A stretch of DNA of 38,163 nt from an uncultured Campylobacterales bacterium (GTDB lineage Bacteria; Campylobacterota; Campylobacteria; Campylobacterales; Arcobacteraceae), in contig CANLWY010000011.1 in assembly GCA_947494995.1 (NCBI GenBank), positions 1 to 38,163 on the forward strand. The letters run 5' to 3'. Both the position numbers and the translations under genes were made by a program. This document shows, one piece after another, positions 22,532-30,800 of this stretch; position 1 is the stretch's first letter; the number at the start of each line of letters is the position of its first letter. Below the pieces are notes generated by a model. It made no database searches, was not told the DNA's origin, and saw only the letters and a program-made list of their open reading frames with translations.

Positions 22532-24067
22532 CTATTCCCACTCAATTGTTGCTGGTGGCTTTGATGAAATATCATATACTACTCTATTAATTCCATCAAC
22601 TTCGTTGATGATTCTTCTTGAGATAGTTTCTAATACATCATGAGGGATATGTGCAAATGTTGCAGTCATACCATCTGTTGCTTCTACGATTCTTACACAT
22701 ACTGTGTTATCGTATGTTCTGTTATCACCCATTACACCTACAGATTTTACGTTTAGTAGTACTGTAAATGCTTGCCATGTTTTATCATATAATCCTGTAG
22801 CATGAAGAACATCTAACATAATAACATCAGCTTTTCTAAGTAACTCTAAGTCTGGCTTATTTACATCACCCATAACTCTAATAGCAAGTCCTGGTCCAGG
22901 GAAAGGATGACGTCCAATCATATCTTTTGGAAGTCCAAGTTCAAGTCCAAGTAATCTTACTTCATCTTTGAAGATTTCTCTTAATGGCTCGATTAACTCA
23001 AAAGTCATCCAATCAGGAAGACCACCAACATTGTGGTGAGATTTAATTGTTTTAGAAGGTCCTTTAACTGATACAGACTCAATAACATCTGTATAAAGTG
23101 TACCTTGAGCTAAGAACTCAATACCTTCGTGTTTTTTAGCTTCTTTATCAAATACTTCGATAAATGTTTCACCAATGATTTTTCTTTTTGTTTCAGGGTC
23201 TGTAACACCTTCTAATTTTCCTAAGAACTCTTCTGATGCATCAACAGTAATTAACTTAACACCTCTTGATTTGAACATAGCTTCAACTTGTTCTCTTTCA
23301 TTTGCTCTTAAAAGTCCATTATCAACAAATACAGGGATAAGTTGGTCACCGATAGCTTCTGCTAAAAGTGTTGCAACTACAGAAGAATCAACTCCTCCAC
23401 TTACACCACATAGAACTTTTTTGTTCCCTACTTGCTCTTGAACTTTTTTGATTTGTTCTTTTGCAAAAGAACCCATATTCCATGTAGATTCACAGTCACA
23501 AATATATTTTGCAAAGTTTTTAAGAATCTTAGAACCTTGCTCTGAGTGATAAACTTCTGGGTGGAACTGGAATGCATAGATTCTTTCAGCTTCATTTGCT
23601 ATTGCAGCATATGGAGAGTTTTCACTTGTTCCAATTACTTCAAAACCTGAAGCTAATTCATCTACTTTATCTCCATGAGACATCCAAACGATTTGTTCAT
23701 CATTTGTATCTTTAAAGATTTCACACTCTTTTTCAAATTTTAATTTAGCTTTTCCATATTCATGATGATCTGCTGGAATTACAGAACCACCATAAAATTG
23801 AGAAATAAGTTGCATTCCATAACAAATTCCTAAAATAGGAAGACCTAAAGAAAAAATTTGGTCATCTGGGTGATAAGCGTCTTGCGCATAAACAGAAGCA
23901 GGTCCACCTGAAAGGATGATACCTTTTGGAGTTCTAGCTAAGATATCTTCAATTCTTTCATTGTAAGGTACAATTTCAGAATAAACACCAGCTTCTCTTA
24001 GTTTTCTTGCGATAATTTGTGTATATTGACTACCAAAATCTAATACAACTATTGGTACATGTTTCAT
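22532..24067 (-). CDS. guaA: GMP synthase (glutamine-hydrolysing)
   Basis: The 511-residue protein is full length. The N-terminal glutamine amidotransferase has GICYGMQL (nucleophile Cys) and [11 protein letters not shown]. The ATP-pyrophosphatase part begins with the P-loop [15 protein letters not shown] and is followed by the dimerisation domain with [13 protein letters not shown]. It ends in [11 protein letters not shown], the universal GuaA terminus. It converts XMP, ATP and glutamine to GMP in the cytoplasm. AAAGGA precedes the ATG. It is the only gene between two hairpins, so probably monocistronic. Confidence 0.98.
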   Translation of the reverse strand: MKHVPIVVLDFGSQYTQIIARKLREAGVYSEIVPYNERIEDILARTPKGIILSGGPASVYAQDAYHPDDQIFSLGLPILGICYGMQLISQFYGGSVIPADHHEYGKAKLKFEKECEIFKDTNDEQIVWMSHGDKVDELASGFEVIGTSENSPYAAIANEAERIYAFQFHPEVYHSEQGSKILKNFAKYICDCESTWNMGSFAKEQIKKVQEQVGNKKVLCGVSGGVDSSVVATLLAEAIGDQLIPVFVDNGLLRANEREQVEAMFKSRGVKLITVDASEEFLGKLEGVTDPETKRKIIGETFIEVFDKEAKKHEGIEFLAQGTLYTDVIESVSVKGPSKTIKSHHNVGGLPDWMTFELIEPLREIFKDEVRLLGLELGLPKDMIGRHPFPGPGLAIRVMGDVNKPDLELLRKADVIMLDVLHATGLYDKTWQAFTVLLNVKSVGVMGDNRTYDNTVCVRIVEATDGMTATFAHIPHDVLETISRRIINEVDGINRVVYDISSKPPATIEWE

Positions 24068-24162
24068 TAAACAAATTCCTTTATATTTTAAAAGTATCCG
24101 CGATTGTATCCAAAAAGTGATTTGAGATTGTTTAAGTGTTTTTTAGTAAATATTAGACATAA

Positions 24163-24195
24163 AAAAAGCTTGTACCAAAAAGGAACAAGCTTTTT
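24163..24195. terminator. Terminator after nhaD
   Basis: AAAAAGCTTGT (24163-24173) and ACAAGCTTTTT (24185-24195) form a perfect 11-bp stem with an 11-base loop. A-rich and T-rich flanks let it serve the minus-strand nhaD transcript and possibly block plus-strand reads. It is the best terminator in the window. Confidence 0.85.
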
Positions 24196-24213
24196 ACAAA
24201 AAATAAAATTTTA

Positions 24214-25608
24214 TTATGGTTTAATATAAAATCCTAGCACTTCATACTGTACATACCATACTGTAACAGAAACAAAGTAACCAATTACAATTGTCCAAGC
24301 ATATTTCATATGTGCACCAAATGTATAAATACCATGTAATTTACCCATTACACCAACACCTGCTGCAGAACCGAAAGAAATCATCGATCCACCAACACCT
24401 GCTGTTAATGTTACAAGCATCCATTGGTCAAGTCCCATTTCAGGAGATGCTTTAAGTACAGCTGACATAACAGGTACATTATCCACAATAGCTGATAAGA
24501 ATCCAACTCCAATATTTGACCAAGTTGGTCCTAAAACATTTGGATCATATACAACAACTGCCAATGCTAACCATCCAATAAAATATAATGCTCCAACAGC
24601 TGCTAAAATACCAAAGAAAAACATTAAAGTATTATTTTCAATTTTGGCCATTGAATGAAAAATATTAAAGTGATCTGTACCATATTTCTTTTTAAGTCCA
24701 TAAGAATAAACTTTAAGTAATGATAAACCAAACATCATACCCCACATTGCTGGTAAGTGTAATACTTGGTGAGACATTACAGCACAAAAAATCGTAAATA
24801 CACCAAGTCCCATAACTACATTTGCCCCTGCTGCCATTTCTGGTTGCTTCTCTTTAGAAGCATCAAAAGGTGGCTTTTCATCTGGTACAAACTTAGCTAA
24901 AATAACTGCTGTAATTAAATATCCTATAATTGAAGATGGAAATAAAAATAAGAAATCAACAAATGCTCCTTTTCCTGCTGTCCATGCCATAAGTGTAGTA
25001 ATATCACCAAATGGAGACCATGCCCCACCTGCATTTGCAGCAACAACAATATTAATAGCACCTGGAACTAAGAAATCTTTTCTTGTCTTTTCAATGGTAA
25101 TTAATACAGTCGATAAAATAAGTGCTGTTGTTAAGTTATCTGCTATTGGAGATAAGAAAAATGCAATAAATCCAGTTACCCAGAAAAGCTTTCTATATGT
25201 ATATCCTTTAGAGACAAGGTTATACTTTAATCTATCAAATACTCCCATATGAATCAATGATTCAATATATGTCATAGCAACAAACAAGAAGAAGAAAATA
25301 CCTGCAATCTCTAAGATTAAGTGATTTGCTTCAGTTGATACTAAACCTAAGTCCATACCATTTAACGCATAATAAAGTGCGACTAAAATAAACATAAATG
25401 TACCAATAAATAAAGCTGGTTTAGCTTTATCAATTTCATACTTCTCTTCTGCAGCGACAAAATAATATCCCACTACAAAAATAAATAGACACGCGAATCC
25501 TACCCATGTCATTGTAATATCAGGTGCTGGTTGCCCTGATGTTGCAGCTCCTCCAGCTGCAAATAACGCTACAGATGATAACAAGAGTGTCATCAAAATC
25601 TTTAACAT
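24214..25608 (-). CDS. nhaD: Na+/H+ antiporter, NhaD type
   Basis: This 464-residue protein has about 12 membrane segments and an N-terminal signal-like start (MLKILMTLLLSSVALFAAGG). Family features are FFLSPIADNLTTALILSTVLI, NIVVAANAGGAWSPFGDITTLMAW and FLSAIVDNVPVMSAVL, with buried acidic residues for ion exchange. NhaD antiporters export sodium in alkaline or marine conditions. It follows nadB by 9 bases, with AAGGAG before the ATG, so the two are cotranscribed. A strong hairpin ends the operon. Confidence 0.95.
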   Translation of the reverse strand: MLKILMTLLLSSVALFAAGGAATSGQPAPDITMTWVGFACLFIFVVGYYFVAAEEKYEIDKAKPALFIGTFMFILVALYYALNGMDLGLVSTEANHLILEIAGIFFFLFVAMTYIESLIHMGVFDRLKYNLVSKGYTYRKLFWVTGFIAFFLSPIADNLTTALILSTVLITIEKTRKDFLVPGAINIVVAANAGGAWSPFGDITTLMAWTAGKGAFVDFLFLFPSSIIGYLITAVILAKFVPDEKPPFDASKEKQPEMAAGANVVMGLGVFTIFCAVMSHQVLHLPAMWGMMFGLSLLKVYSYGLKKKYGTDHFNIFHSMAKIENNTLMFFFGILAAVGALYFIGWLALAVVVYDPNVLGPTWSNIGVGFLSAIVDNVPVMSAVLKASPEMGLDQWMLVTLTAGVGGSMISFGSAAGVGVMGKLHGIYTFGAHMKYAWTIVIGYFVSVTVWYVQYEVLGFYIKP

Positions 25609-25617
25609 TGTTTCTCC

Positions 25618-27069
25618 TTAAAAATCCTTAATAAAGTGTGCTCCAAGTGACTCTTTCCTGTCAATTGCAGCCCTTAAAATAGATTTTGCCGTAAGCAACC
25701 TTAAAAATAATAGCCTTCCGACCTCTTCTTCAAGGAAATTGTCAATTTTTTGTAAAGATTCCTCTAGAGACCCCATATTTCTTACTATACCAGCACTCTC
25801 CCACATGAGTTTTCTTAGCTCATCCTTGATAAGTTTGTCTATATTTTTGTTTCGAGTATATGATTTGATAATTTTTGAATAGTTTGATTTATCAATTGTA
25901 AATTCCTCTTTTATAGAGTCTTCAACTGCGACTTTTGAAAATACAATACCCTCAAGAAGTGAATTAGAAGCAAGTCTATTTGCTCCATGAACTCCAATAC
26001 AAGATGCTTCACCTATGGCATAAAGATTTTTTACTCCTTTAACCTTTGCATTTAAGTCAGTTGCAATTCCTCCCATAGCATAGTGGAAAGCCGGAGAAAT
26101 AGGAACTTTTTCAAAAGGTAAGTCATAACCTAAATCATCAAAATTTGCATAAATATTTGGGAATCTTTTTCTAAAGTATTTTTTATCAAAAGTATCAAAA
26201 GATAAAAAAACACCTAGTCCTGTTTTTCGGTTATAATCAAAAATAGACCTACTTACTACATCCCTAGGAGCTAGTTCTGCATCTTTATGATAGTCATATA
26301 AAAATCTATAACCGTTTTCATCTACAACATGTGCACCCTCACCTCTTAATGCTTCACTTAAAAGTGCTTTTCTAGCAAATGAAGTTCCCTTAAATACAGT
26401 TGGATGAAATTGCATCATCTCCATATCTTTAAGTTCAAGACCTTTTTCAGCAATAATTCCTTGAACTTCTCCAGCAATTGCTGTAGAGTTAGTATGGTAT
26501 TTATATATAGAACCTATACCACCACTTGCTAAAATTGTATTATGAGAATATGCAACTTTTTGTTCTGTTTCACTTGTAAAATATTGTACTCCATAACAAA
26601 TACCATCTTCAATAAGTAAATCATTTACAACGGCATTTGTTTGAATTTCATGTTCTAACTGGGTCATTAAAAAAAGATGCATCATTCTTCCAGTAGCATC
26701 TCCATCAGCATGAAGAATTCTACTTCTTGAATGGGCAGCCTCTTTTGTAAAAGCTAATTCACCCTTTTCATTCAAATCAAACTCTAAACCATTGTCTATT
26801 AAGTTTTCTATTCCCTCTAATGAGTTCTTGCTTAAAACTTCAACTGCTTTTACATTATTATAGTTTGCACCTGCAGTTAAAGTATCTTGAATGTGAGCTG
26901 GTATATCTGAATCATCAACAGCAGTTGCTATTCCACCTTGAGCATAAAAAGTATTACATTCCCAAGGAGACTTTTTACAAAGTACTAATACTTTTTTATC
27001 TTTTGGAATTAACCTTGCAGCATTTAATCCTGCAATTCCAGCACCAACAATAATATAATCATATATCAT
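25618..27069 (-). CDS. nadB: L-aspartate oxidase
   Basis: This 483-residue flavoprotein starts with the FAD-binding VGAGIAGLNAARLI. It has the NadB hallmarks FYAQGGIATAVDDSD, AAHSRSRILHADGDATG, MQFHPT and GANRLASNSLLEGIVFS. It oxidises L-aspartate to iminoaspartate, the first step of NAD synthesis in bacteria; nadA and nadC are not in the window. The ATG overlaps the stop of a small lipoprotein gene (TAATG). nhaD follows directly. Confidence 0.95.
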   Translation of the reverse strand: MIYDYIIVGAGIAGLNAARLIPKDKKVLVLCKKSPWECNTFYAQGGIATAVDDSDIPAHIQDTLTAGANYNNVKAVEVLSKNSLEGIENLIDNGLEFDLNEKGELAFTKEAAHSRSRILHADGDATGRMMHLFLMTQLEHEIQTNAVVNDLLIEDGICYGVQYFTSETEQKVAYSHNTILASGGIGSIYKYHTNSTAIAGEVQGIIAEKGLELKDMEMMQFHPTVFKGTSFARKALLSEALRGEGAHVVDENGYRFLYDYHKDAELAPRDVVSRSIFDYNRKTGLGVFLSFDTFDKKYFRKRFPNIYANFDDLGYDLPFEKVPISPAFHYAMGGIATDLNAKVKGVKNLYAIGEASCIGVHGANRLASNSLLEGIVFSKVAVEDSIKEEFTIDKSNYSKIIKSYTRNKNIDKLIKDELRKLMWESAGIVRNMGSLEESLQKIDNFLEEEVGRLLFLRLLTAKSILRAAIDRKESLGAHFIKDF

Positions 27070-27194
27070 TATTTCGATATTTCCTTTTTATCATCAACAT
27101 AAACTGGTGGTCCTTTATAACCACAACCACTTAAAGATAATAAAACTCCTGCTATAATAATAGCATGAAAAAAATGAATGAAATTCTTAGTCAT
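27069..27194 (-). CDS. Small LptM-like lipoprotein
   Basis: A 41-residue frame reads MTKNFIHFFHAIIIAGVLLSLSGCGYKGPPVYVDDK. LSGC is a lipobox, so the mature protein is only about 18 residues beginning with Cys-Gly-Tyr-Lys-Gly-Pro-Pro. A short lipoprotein with CGxKGPL/P after the lipobox matches the YifL/LptM family, which helps mature the LPS export translocon in E. coli. The gene ends in a 1-base overlap with nadB. Its 5' end overlaps the divergent gene at 27165 by 30 bases. It is too short for routine ORF finding, but the lipobox and coupling support it. Confidence 0.72.
   Translation of the reverse strand: MTKNFIHFFHAIIIAGVLLSLSGCGYKGPPVYVDDKKEISK
27153..27158 (+). promoter_or_regulatory. 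-10 box for the DUF721-like gene, within the lipoprotein gene
   Basis: TATAAT sits 6 bases before the ATG at 27165, with no Shine-Dalgarno between them. The -35 is poor. This spacing would give a leaderless message. It lies inside the opposite-strand lipoprotein gene. Confidence 0.35.
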
Positions 27195-27581
27195 CTTAAA
27201 AATAATCCTGAATTCAGAAAGATTAATACACAAGAGACAATTCTTAACTTTATAGAGCTTCTCCCACCTAAATTAAAAAAAGGCGTTAAATTTGCCTATA
27301 TAAAGAGGCAAATACTGTACTTTGTACTAACCCATCCTGTTTATAAAATGGAGTTCGAGTATAGCAAGAGTTTAATAAATGACTTATTAAGAACAGCCAA
27401 TATTGCCAATGTTGATGAGTTAAAGTTTTTTGTAACAAATAGAATAGAAAAAAAAGAAAAGACTAAAGAGATGAGTTCATATTTTAAAGAAAGATCTTTT
27501 GGTATTTTTGAGAACTCAATAAAAGATGAAAACCTTCATAAAAAAGTTGAAGAGATAAGAAATATTATAAAAAACTCTTAA
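27165..27581 (+). CDS. DUF721/DciA-like protein (probable)
   Basis: The 138-residue protein has a central segment LLPPKLKKGVKFAYIKRQILYFVLTHPVYKMEFEYSKSLINDLL that fits the DUF721 pattern: L.P.L....k...... .iL.f...hp....El......ll. DciA of that family is the helicase-loading factor in bacteria lacking DnaC/DnaI. The C-terminal half is charged and coiled. The family call rests on pattern only. An alternative ATG lies at 27174. The end overlaps the convergent metalloprotease gene by 17 bases. Confidence 0.5.
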   Translation: MKKMNEILSHLKNNPEFRKINTQETILNFIELLPPKLKKGVKFAYIKRQILYFVLTHPVYKMEFEYSKSLINDLLRTANIANVDELKFFVTNRIEKKEKTKEMSSYFKERSFGIFENSIKDENLHKKVEEIRNIIKNS

Positions 27582-28152
27582 ATAACTTTATTCTATTTTT
27601 ATAATTAGGACAAAACTCCTCTACTATTTTCCAAAAACTCTTAGAATGATTTTTTTCTTTAATATGTGCTAATTCATGAATAACTACATATTCAATAACC
27701 TCCAAAGGAAACTTCATAAGTAAAATATTAAAATTCAATCCATTTTTATAGTTGCAAGATCCCCATGTTCTTTTGTTTTTTCTAAACTTTATATCACTGG
27801 GATATAGATTCATAATTTCTGAATAATTTTCAACTATTGGAGGTATGATTTTTTTTGCTTCTTCTTTATAAAACTTATCAATATCTCTATTATCAAGATT
27901 TTTATGAATAAGCCCTAAAAAATAAAACTCATCATCTAAAAGAGAGTTTTTTGATAAAGATAAAAGATTTTTTTCTAACCATTTTTGTTTTTTTTCTATT
28001 AGGTTTTGAGCATCATTTTTACTAAAGTGAGTATTTGTACTTATCTCTATTCGTTCTGGGCTTTTCACCCTTAAATAGGTATTTTTCATACCCCTTTTTT
28101 TTGATAGTTTTACAGTAACCACCATATTATTAATATTTGTTAAAAATTCCAA
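27565..28152 (-). CDS. YgjP-like zinc metalloprotease (DUF45)
   Basis: The 195-residue protein has the M48-like active site HELAHIKEKNHSKSFW (HExxH with a downstream His). It is preceded by RTWGSCNYKNGLNFNILLMKFPLEVIEYVV, which is typical of the YgjP/DUF45 family. The N-terminal half (VKLSKKRGMKNTYLRVKSPERIEIS) contains the small beta domain of the family. Such proteins are predicted metal-dependent hydrolases, sometimes near restriction systems; the substrate is unknown. Confidence 0.85.
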   Translation of the reverse strand: MEFLTNINNMVVTVKLSKKRGMKNTYLRVKSPERIEISTNTHFSKNDAQNLIEKKQKWLEKNLLSLSKNSLLDDEFYFLGLIHKNLDNRDIDKFYKEEAKKIIPPIVENYSEIMNLYPSDIKFRKNKRTWGSCNYKNGLNFNILLMKFPLEVIEYVVIHELAHIKEKNHSKSFWKIVEEFCPNYKNRIKLFKSFL

Positions 28153-28176
28153 ACTAATCCTTAAGTAAAATGTAGC

Positions 28177-28211
28177 TATAATCTGCCGAAATATTATGGA
28201 AACGTAATATT
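28177..28211 (+). promoter_or_regulatory. Promoter region of aspC with inverted repeat
   Basis: TATAAT at 28177-28182 is a -10 without a clear -35. Just after it, AATATTA (28190-28196) and TAATATT (28205-28211) form a 7-bp inverted repeat where transcription would begin, a possible operator. Confidence 0.4.
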
Positions 28212-28242
28212 AACATAATTCTATATTATAGAGGGAAAACTC

Positions 28243-29412
28243 ATGAAAATTGCACAAAGAATGGAGAAATTATCTCCGTCTGTAACAATGGCTATTACTG
28301 CTTTAGGTAGGGAACTTAAAGCGCAAGGTAGAGACATTTTAAGTTTTAGTGCTGGGGAACCAGATTTTGATACACCGGAAGTGATTAAAGAGGCTGCTAT
28401 TAAAGCTATTAAAGATGGTCACACAAAATATACCGCTGTAGAAGGAACAAAAGAAACTAAACAAGCAATTATTAATAAATTAAAAAAAGATCACGGTTTA
28501 GAGTATGAAGAAGGAGACGTTGTAGTAAGTAATGGAGCTAAACACTCACTTTTTAACCTTTGTCAACTTCTGATTGAAAAAGGTGATGAAGTAATTATTC
28601 CAGCACCTTATTGGGTTACATATCCAGAACAAGTTAAGTTCTCAGATGGTGTTCCAGTATTCATAGAAACTGATGATTCAACAAATTTTAAAATTACTGC
28701 TGAACAATTAAAAGCAGCTATTACACCAAAAACAAAAGCAATAATTTTAAATACTCCATCAAATCCAACTGGTGGTGTTTATACTAAAGAAGAGTTACAA
28801 GCTATTGGAAAAATATTAGAAGGAACTGATATCTTAGTTTGGTCTGATGAAATGTATGAAAAAATCATGTATGATGGAAAAAAATTTACTGCAGCAGCAG
28901 AAGCTAGTGAAGATATGTACCAAAGAACTATTACAATTAATGGTATTTCAAAAGCAGTTGCTATGACTGGATGGAGATATGGATATATTGCAACACCAAG
29001 AAAAGATATAGTAAAAGCTATGATCAAACTTCAAGGTCAAGTAACATCAAATGTTAACTCTGTAACACTACAAGCAGCAGTTGCAGCTCTTGATGGTAGT
29101 GCTGATGCAGATATTGAGAAAATGAGAGTTCAATTTGAAAAAAGAAGAGATATTGCTTTAGAGCAATTCAATGCAATTGAAGGTATTACTTGTGTTAAGC
29201 CTGATGGTGCATTTTATCTTTTTGTAAATATTAAAGAAGTAACTTCTGATTCTATGAAATTTGCAGCTGATCTTTTAGAAGATAAGGGTGTTGCTGTTGT
29301 TCCAGGAGATGCCTTTGGTATTCCAGGATATTTTAGATTCTCTTTTGCTACAGATTTAGAAAGCATTCAAGAGGGAATTAAAAGAATTAAAGAGTTTGTA
29401 GAAAATAAATAA
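28243..29412 (+). CDS. aspC: Aspartate aminotransferase (class I, PLP-dependent)
   Basis: This 389-residue protein has the pattern SFSAGEPDFDTP, the NPSNPTGGVYTKEEL turn, VWSDEMYEKIMYDG, and SKAVAMTGWRYGYIA with the PLP lysine at K237. FRFSFATDLESIQEGIKRI is the usual C-terminus. It moves amino groups between aspartate and 2-oxoglutarate. AGGGAAAAC precedes the ATG. The next gene starts 4 bases after its stop. Related aminotransferases share this frame, so substrate range is not fully certain. Confidence 0.92.
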   Translation: MKIAQRMEKLSPSVTMAITALGRELKAQGRDILSFSAGEPDFDTPEVIKEAAIKAIKDGHTKYTAVEGTKETKQAIINKLKKDHGLEYEEGDVVVSNGAKHSLFNLCQLLIEKGDEVIIPAPYWVTYPEQVKFSDGVPVFIETDDSTNFKITAEQLKAAITPKTKAIILNTPSNPTGGVYTKEELQAIGKILEGTDILVWSDEMYEKIMYDGKKFTAAAEASEDMYQRTITINGISKAVAMTGWRYGYIATPRKDIVKAMIKLQGQVTSNVNSVTLQAAVAALDGSADADIEKMRVQFEKRRDIALEQFNAIEGITCVKPDGAFYLFVNIKEVTSDSMKFAADLLEDKGVAVVPGDAFGIPGYFRFSFATDLESIQEGIKRIKEFVENK

Positions 29413-29415
29413 TCT

Positions 29416-30312
29416 ATGACACCTCAAAAGAAAGCTACCGTCGTATCAAGTAGTGTCGCGGCACTACTTACTCTTATAAAACTTGTCGTAGGAATAGCTA
29501 GTGGGTCAGTTGCAGTTTTAGCATCTGCAATTGACTCAGTGCTTGATATGTTTGTATCAGTATTTAACTACTTTGCAATCTCAAACTCAGAGAAACCTGC
29601 AGATAATACTTTTAATTATGGACGTGGAAAAATTGAAGCATTGGCTTCGGTTATTGAAGGTACTATTATTACACTATCGGGTCTATTTTTACTTTATGAA
29701 GCTATTAAAAAAGCTATAAATGGTGAAGTTTCACAGTATCTTGGGACATCTGTAGTAGTAATGATTATATCTCTTATAATCACAATTGCACTTGTTTTAT
29801 ATTTAAATAAAGTAGCACGTGATACAGATAGTATGGTTATTAAAGCTGATGCTTTACACTATAAAACAGACGTATATACAAATGCTGCTGTTCTAATCTC
29901 TTTAATTCTTGTACATTTTACAGGAATTGAACTTATTGATGTAATTGTAGGTGGAGGAATATCTTTATTTATAATCTATTCTGCATATGAACTTATTCAA
30001 GAAGGTGTTTTAGTACTTCTTGATAGAGCAGTTGATGAAGAAGTTGTTGAAAATATTGTAAAAATCATAGAAGATGAAAATAAAGTAAATGCACATCACT
30101 TACTTAAAACAAGAGAAGCAGGAAATCAAATCTTTGTAGAAACACATTTAGTTTTTGATTGTATCATAACACTTATGGATGCCCATAGAGTAACAGATAG
30201 AATAGAAGATAAAATAAAAATGTTGAACCCTGATAAAGAATGGGTAATAAATATTCATATGGACCCATATGATGACTTTGAAATAAATGATAAGGTAGTA
30301 AAAAATGTTTAA
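29416..30312 (+). CDS. Cation diffusion facilitator metal exporter (FieF-like)
   Basis: This 298-residue protein is a CDF transporter with about six TM segments. Metal-site motifs are LASAIDSVLDMFVSVFNYF on TM2 and KADALHYKTDVYTNAAV on TM5, with a C-terminal cytoplasmic domain ending in VINIHMDPYDD. Family members export Zn, Fe or other divalent metals against protons. It is coupled to aspC (4-base gap) and overlaps the rhodanese gene by 8 bases. The metal is not readable from these motifs alone. Confidence 0.92.
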   Translation: MTPQKKATVVSSSVAALLTLIKLVVGIASGSVAVLASAIDSVLDMFVSVFNYFAISNSEKPADNTFNYGRGKIEALASVIEGTIITLSGLFLLYEAIKKAINGEVSQYLGTSVVVMIISLIITIALVLYLNKVARDTDSMVIKADALHYKTDVYTNAAVLISLILVHFTGIELIDVIVGGGISLFIIYSAYELIQEGVLVLLDRAVDEEVVENIVKIIEDENKVNAHHLLKTREAGNQIFVETHLVFDCIITLMDAHRVTDRIEDKIKMLNPDKEWVINIHMDPYDDFEINDKVVKNV

Positions 30313-30742
30313 AAAGTTTTTAATTTCGGTCTTAATATTCACTAGCACAGTTTTTGCTCAACAGCAAATAAATTTTCAAACAGCAATGCTATACAAAGCT
30401 GATATCAACTCATTAACAGCATATAAGATGCAACAAGAAGGAACTATTCTTATTGATGTAAGAACAAAAAGAGAGTTTCAAGCATCAAGAGCAAAAGGTT
30501 CAATAAATATTCCTATTTTTTATGAAGAAAAAGGACAAAGAGTATTTAATAAAAGTTTTCCAAATGAAATCTATTATGCTTTAGAAAAAAATTTAGAAAA
30601 AAAAGTGATTCTTATTTGTAGAAGTGGCTCAAGAACAAAACTTGCATCAAATCTTCTTGCATATCAAGGCTTTAAAAATGTTTACAATATAAAAAATGGT
30701 TTTCAATACGATTGGGCTAAAATAAAGCTACCAATTGAATAA
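30305..30742 (+). CDS. Exported rhodanese-like protein
   Basis: This 145-residue protein has a signal peptide (MFKKFLISVLIFTSTVFAQ) and one rhodanese domain with ILIDVRTKREFQASRAKGSINIPI and the active-site loop ICRSGSRTKLA, holding the catalytic Cys. It would move sulfur atoms in the periplasm. The start overlaps the CDF gene end by 8 bases. The active-site loop and its charge are compatible with sulfurtransferase function, but the physiological donor is unknown. Confidence 0.9.
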   Translation: MFKKFLISVLIFTSTVFAQQQINFQTAMLYKADINSLTAYKMQQEGTILIDVRTKREFQASRAKGSINIPIFYEEKGQRVFNKSFPNEIYYALEKNLEKKVILICRSGSRTKLASNLLAYQGFKNVYNIKNGFQYDWAKIKLPIE

Positions 30743-30763
30743 TTAGATTTAATATTATTTAGA

Positions 30764-30769
30764 TATAAT
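30764..30769 (+). promoter_or_regulatory. Candidate -10 before the signalling genes
   Basis: TATAAT 32 bases before the TTG start at 30801, in the only gap (58 bases) of this gene run. No convincing -35 is seen 17 bases upstream. It may give the following four genes their own promoter. Confidence 0.4.
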
Positions 30770-30800
30770 TCAAGATATTAGCACATAAAAAGGCAATTTT

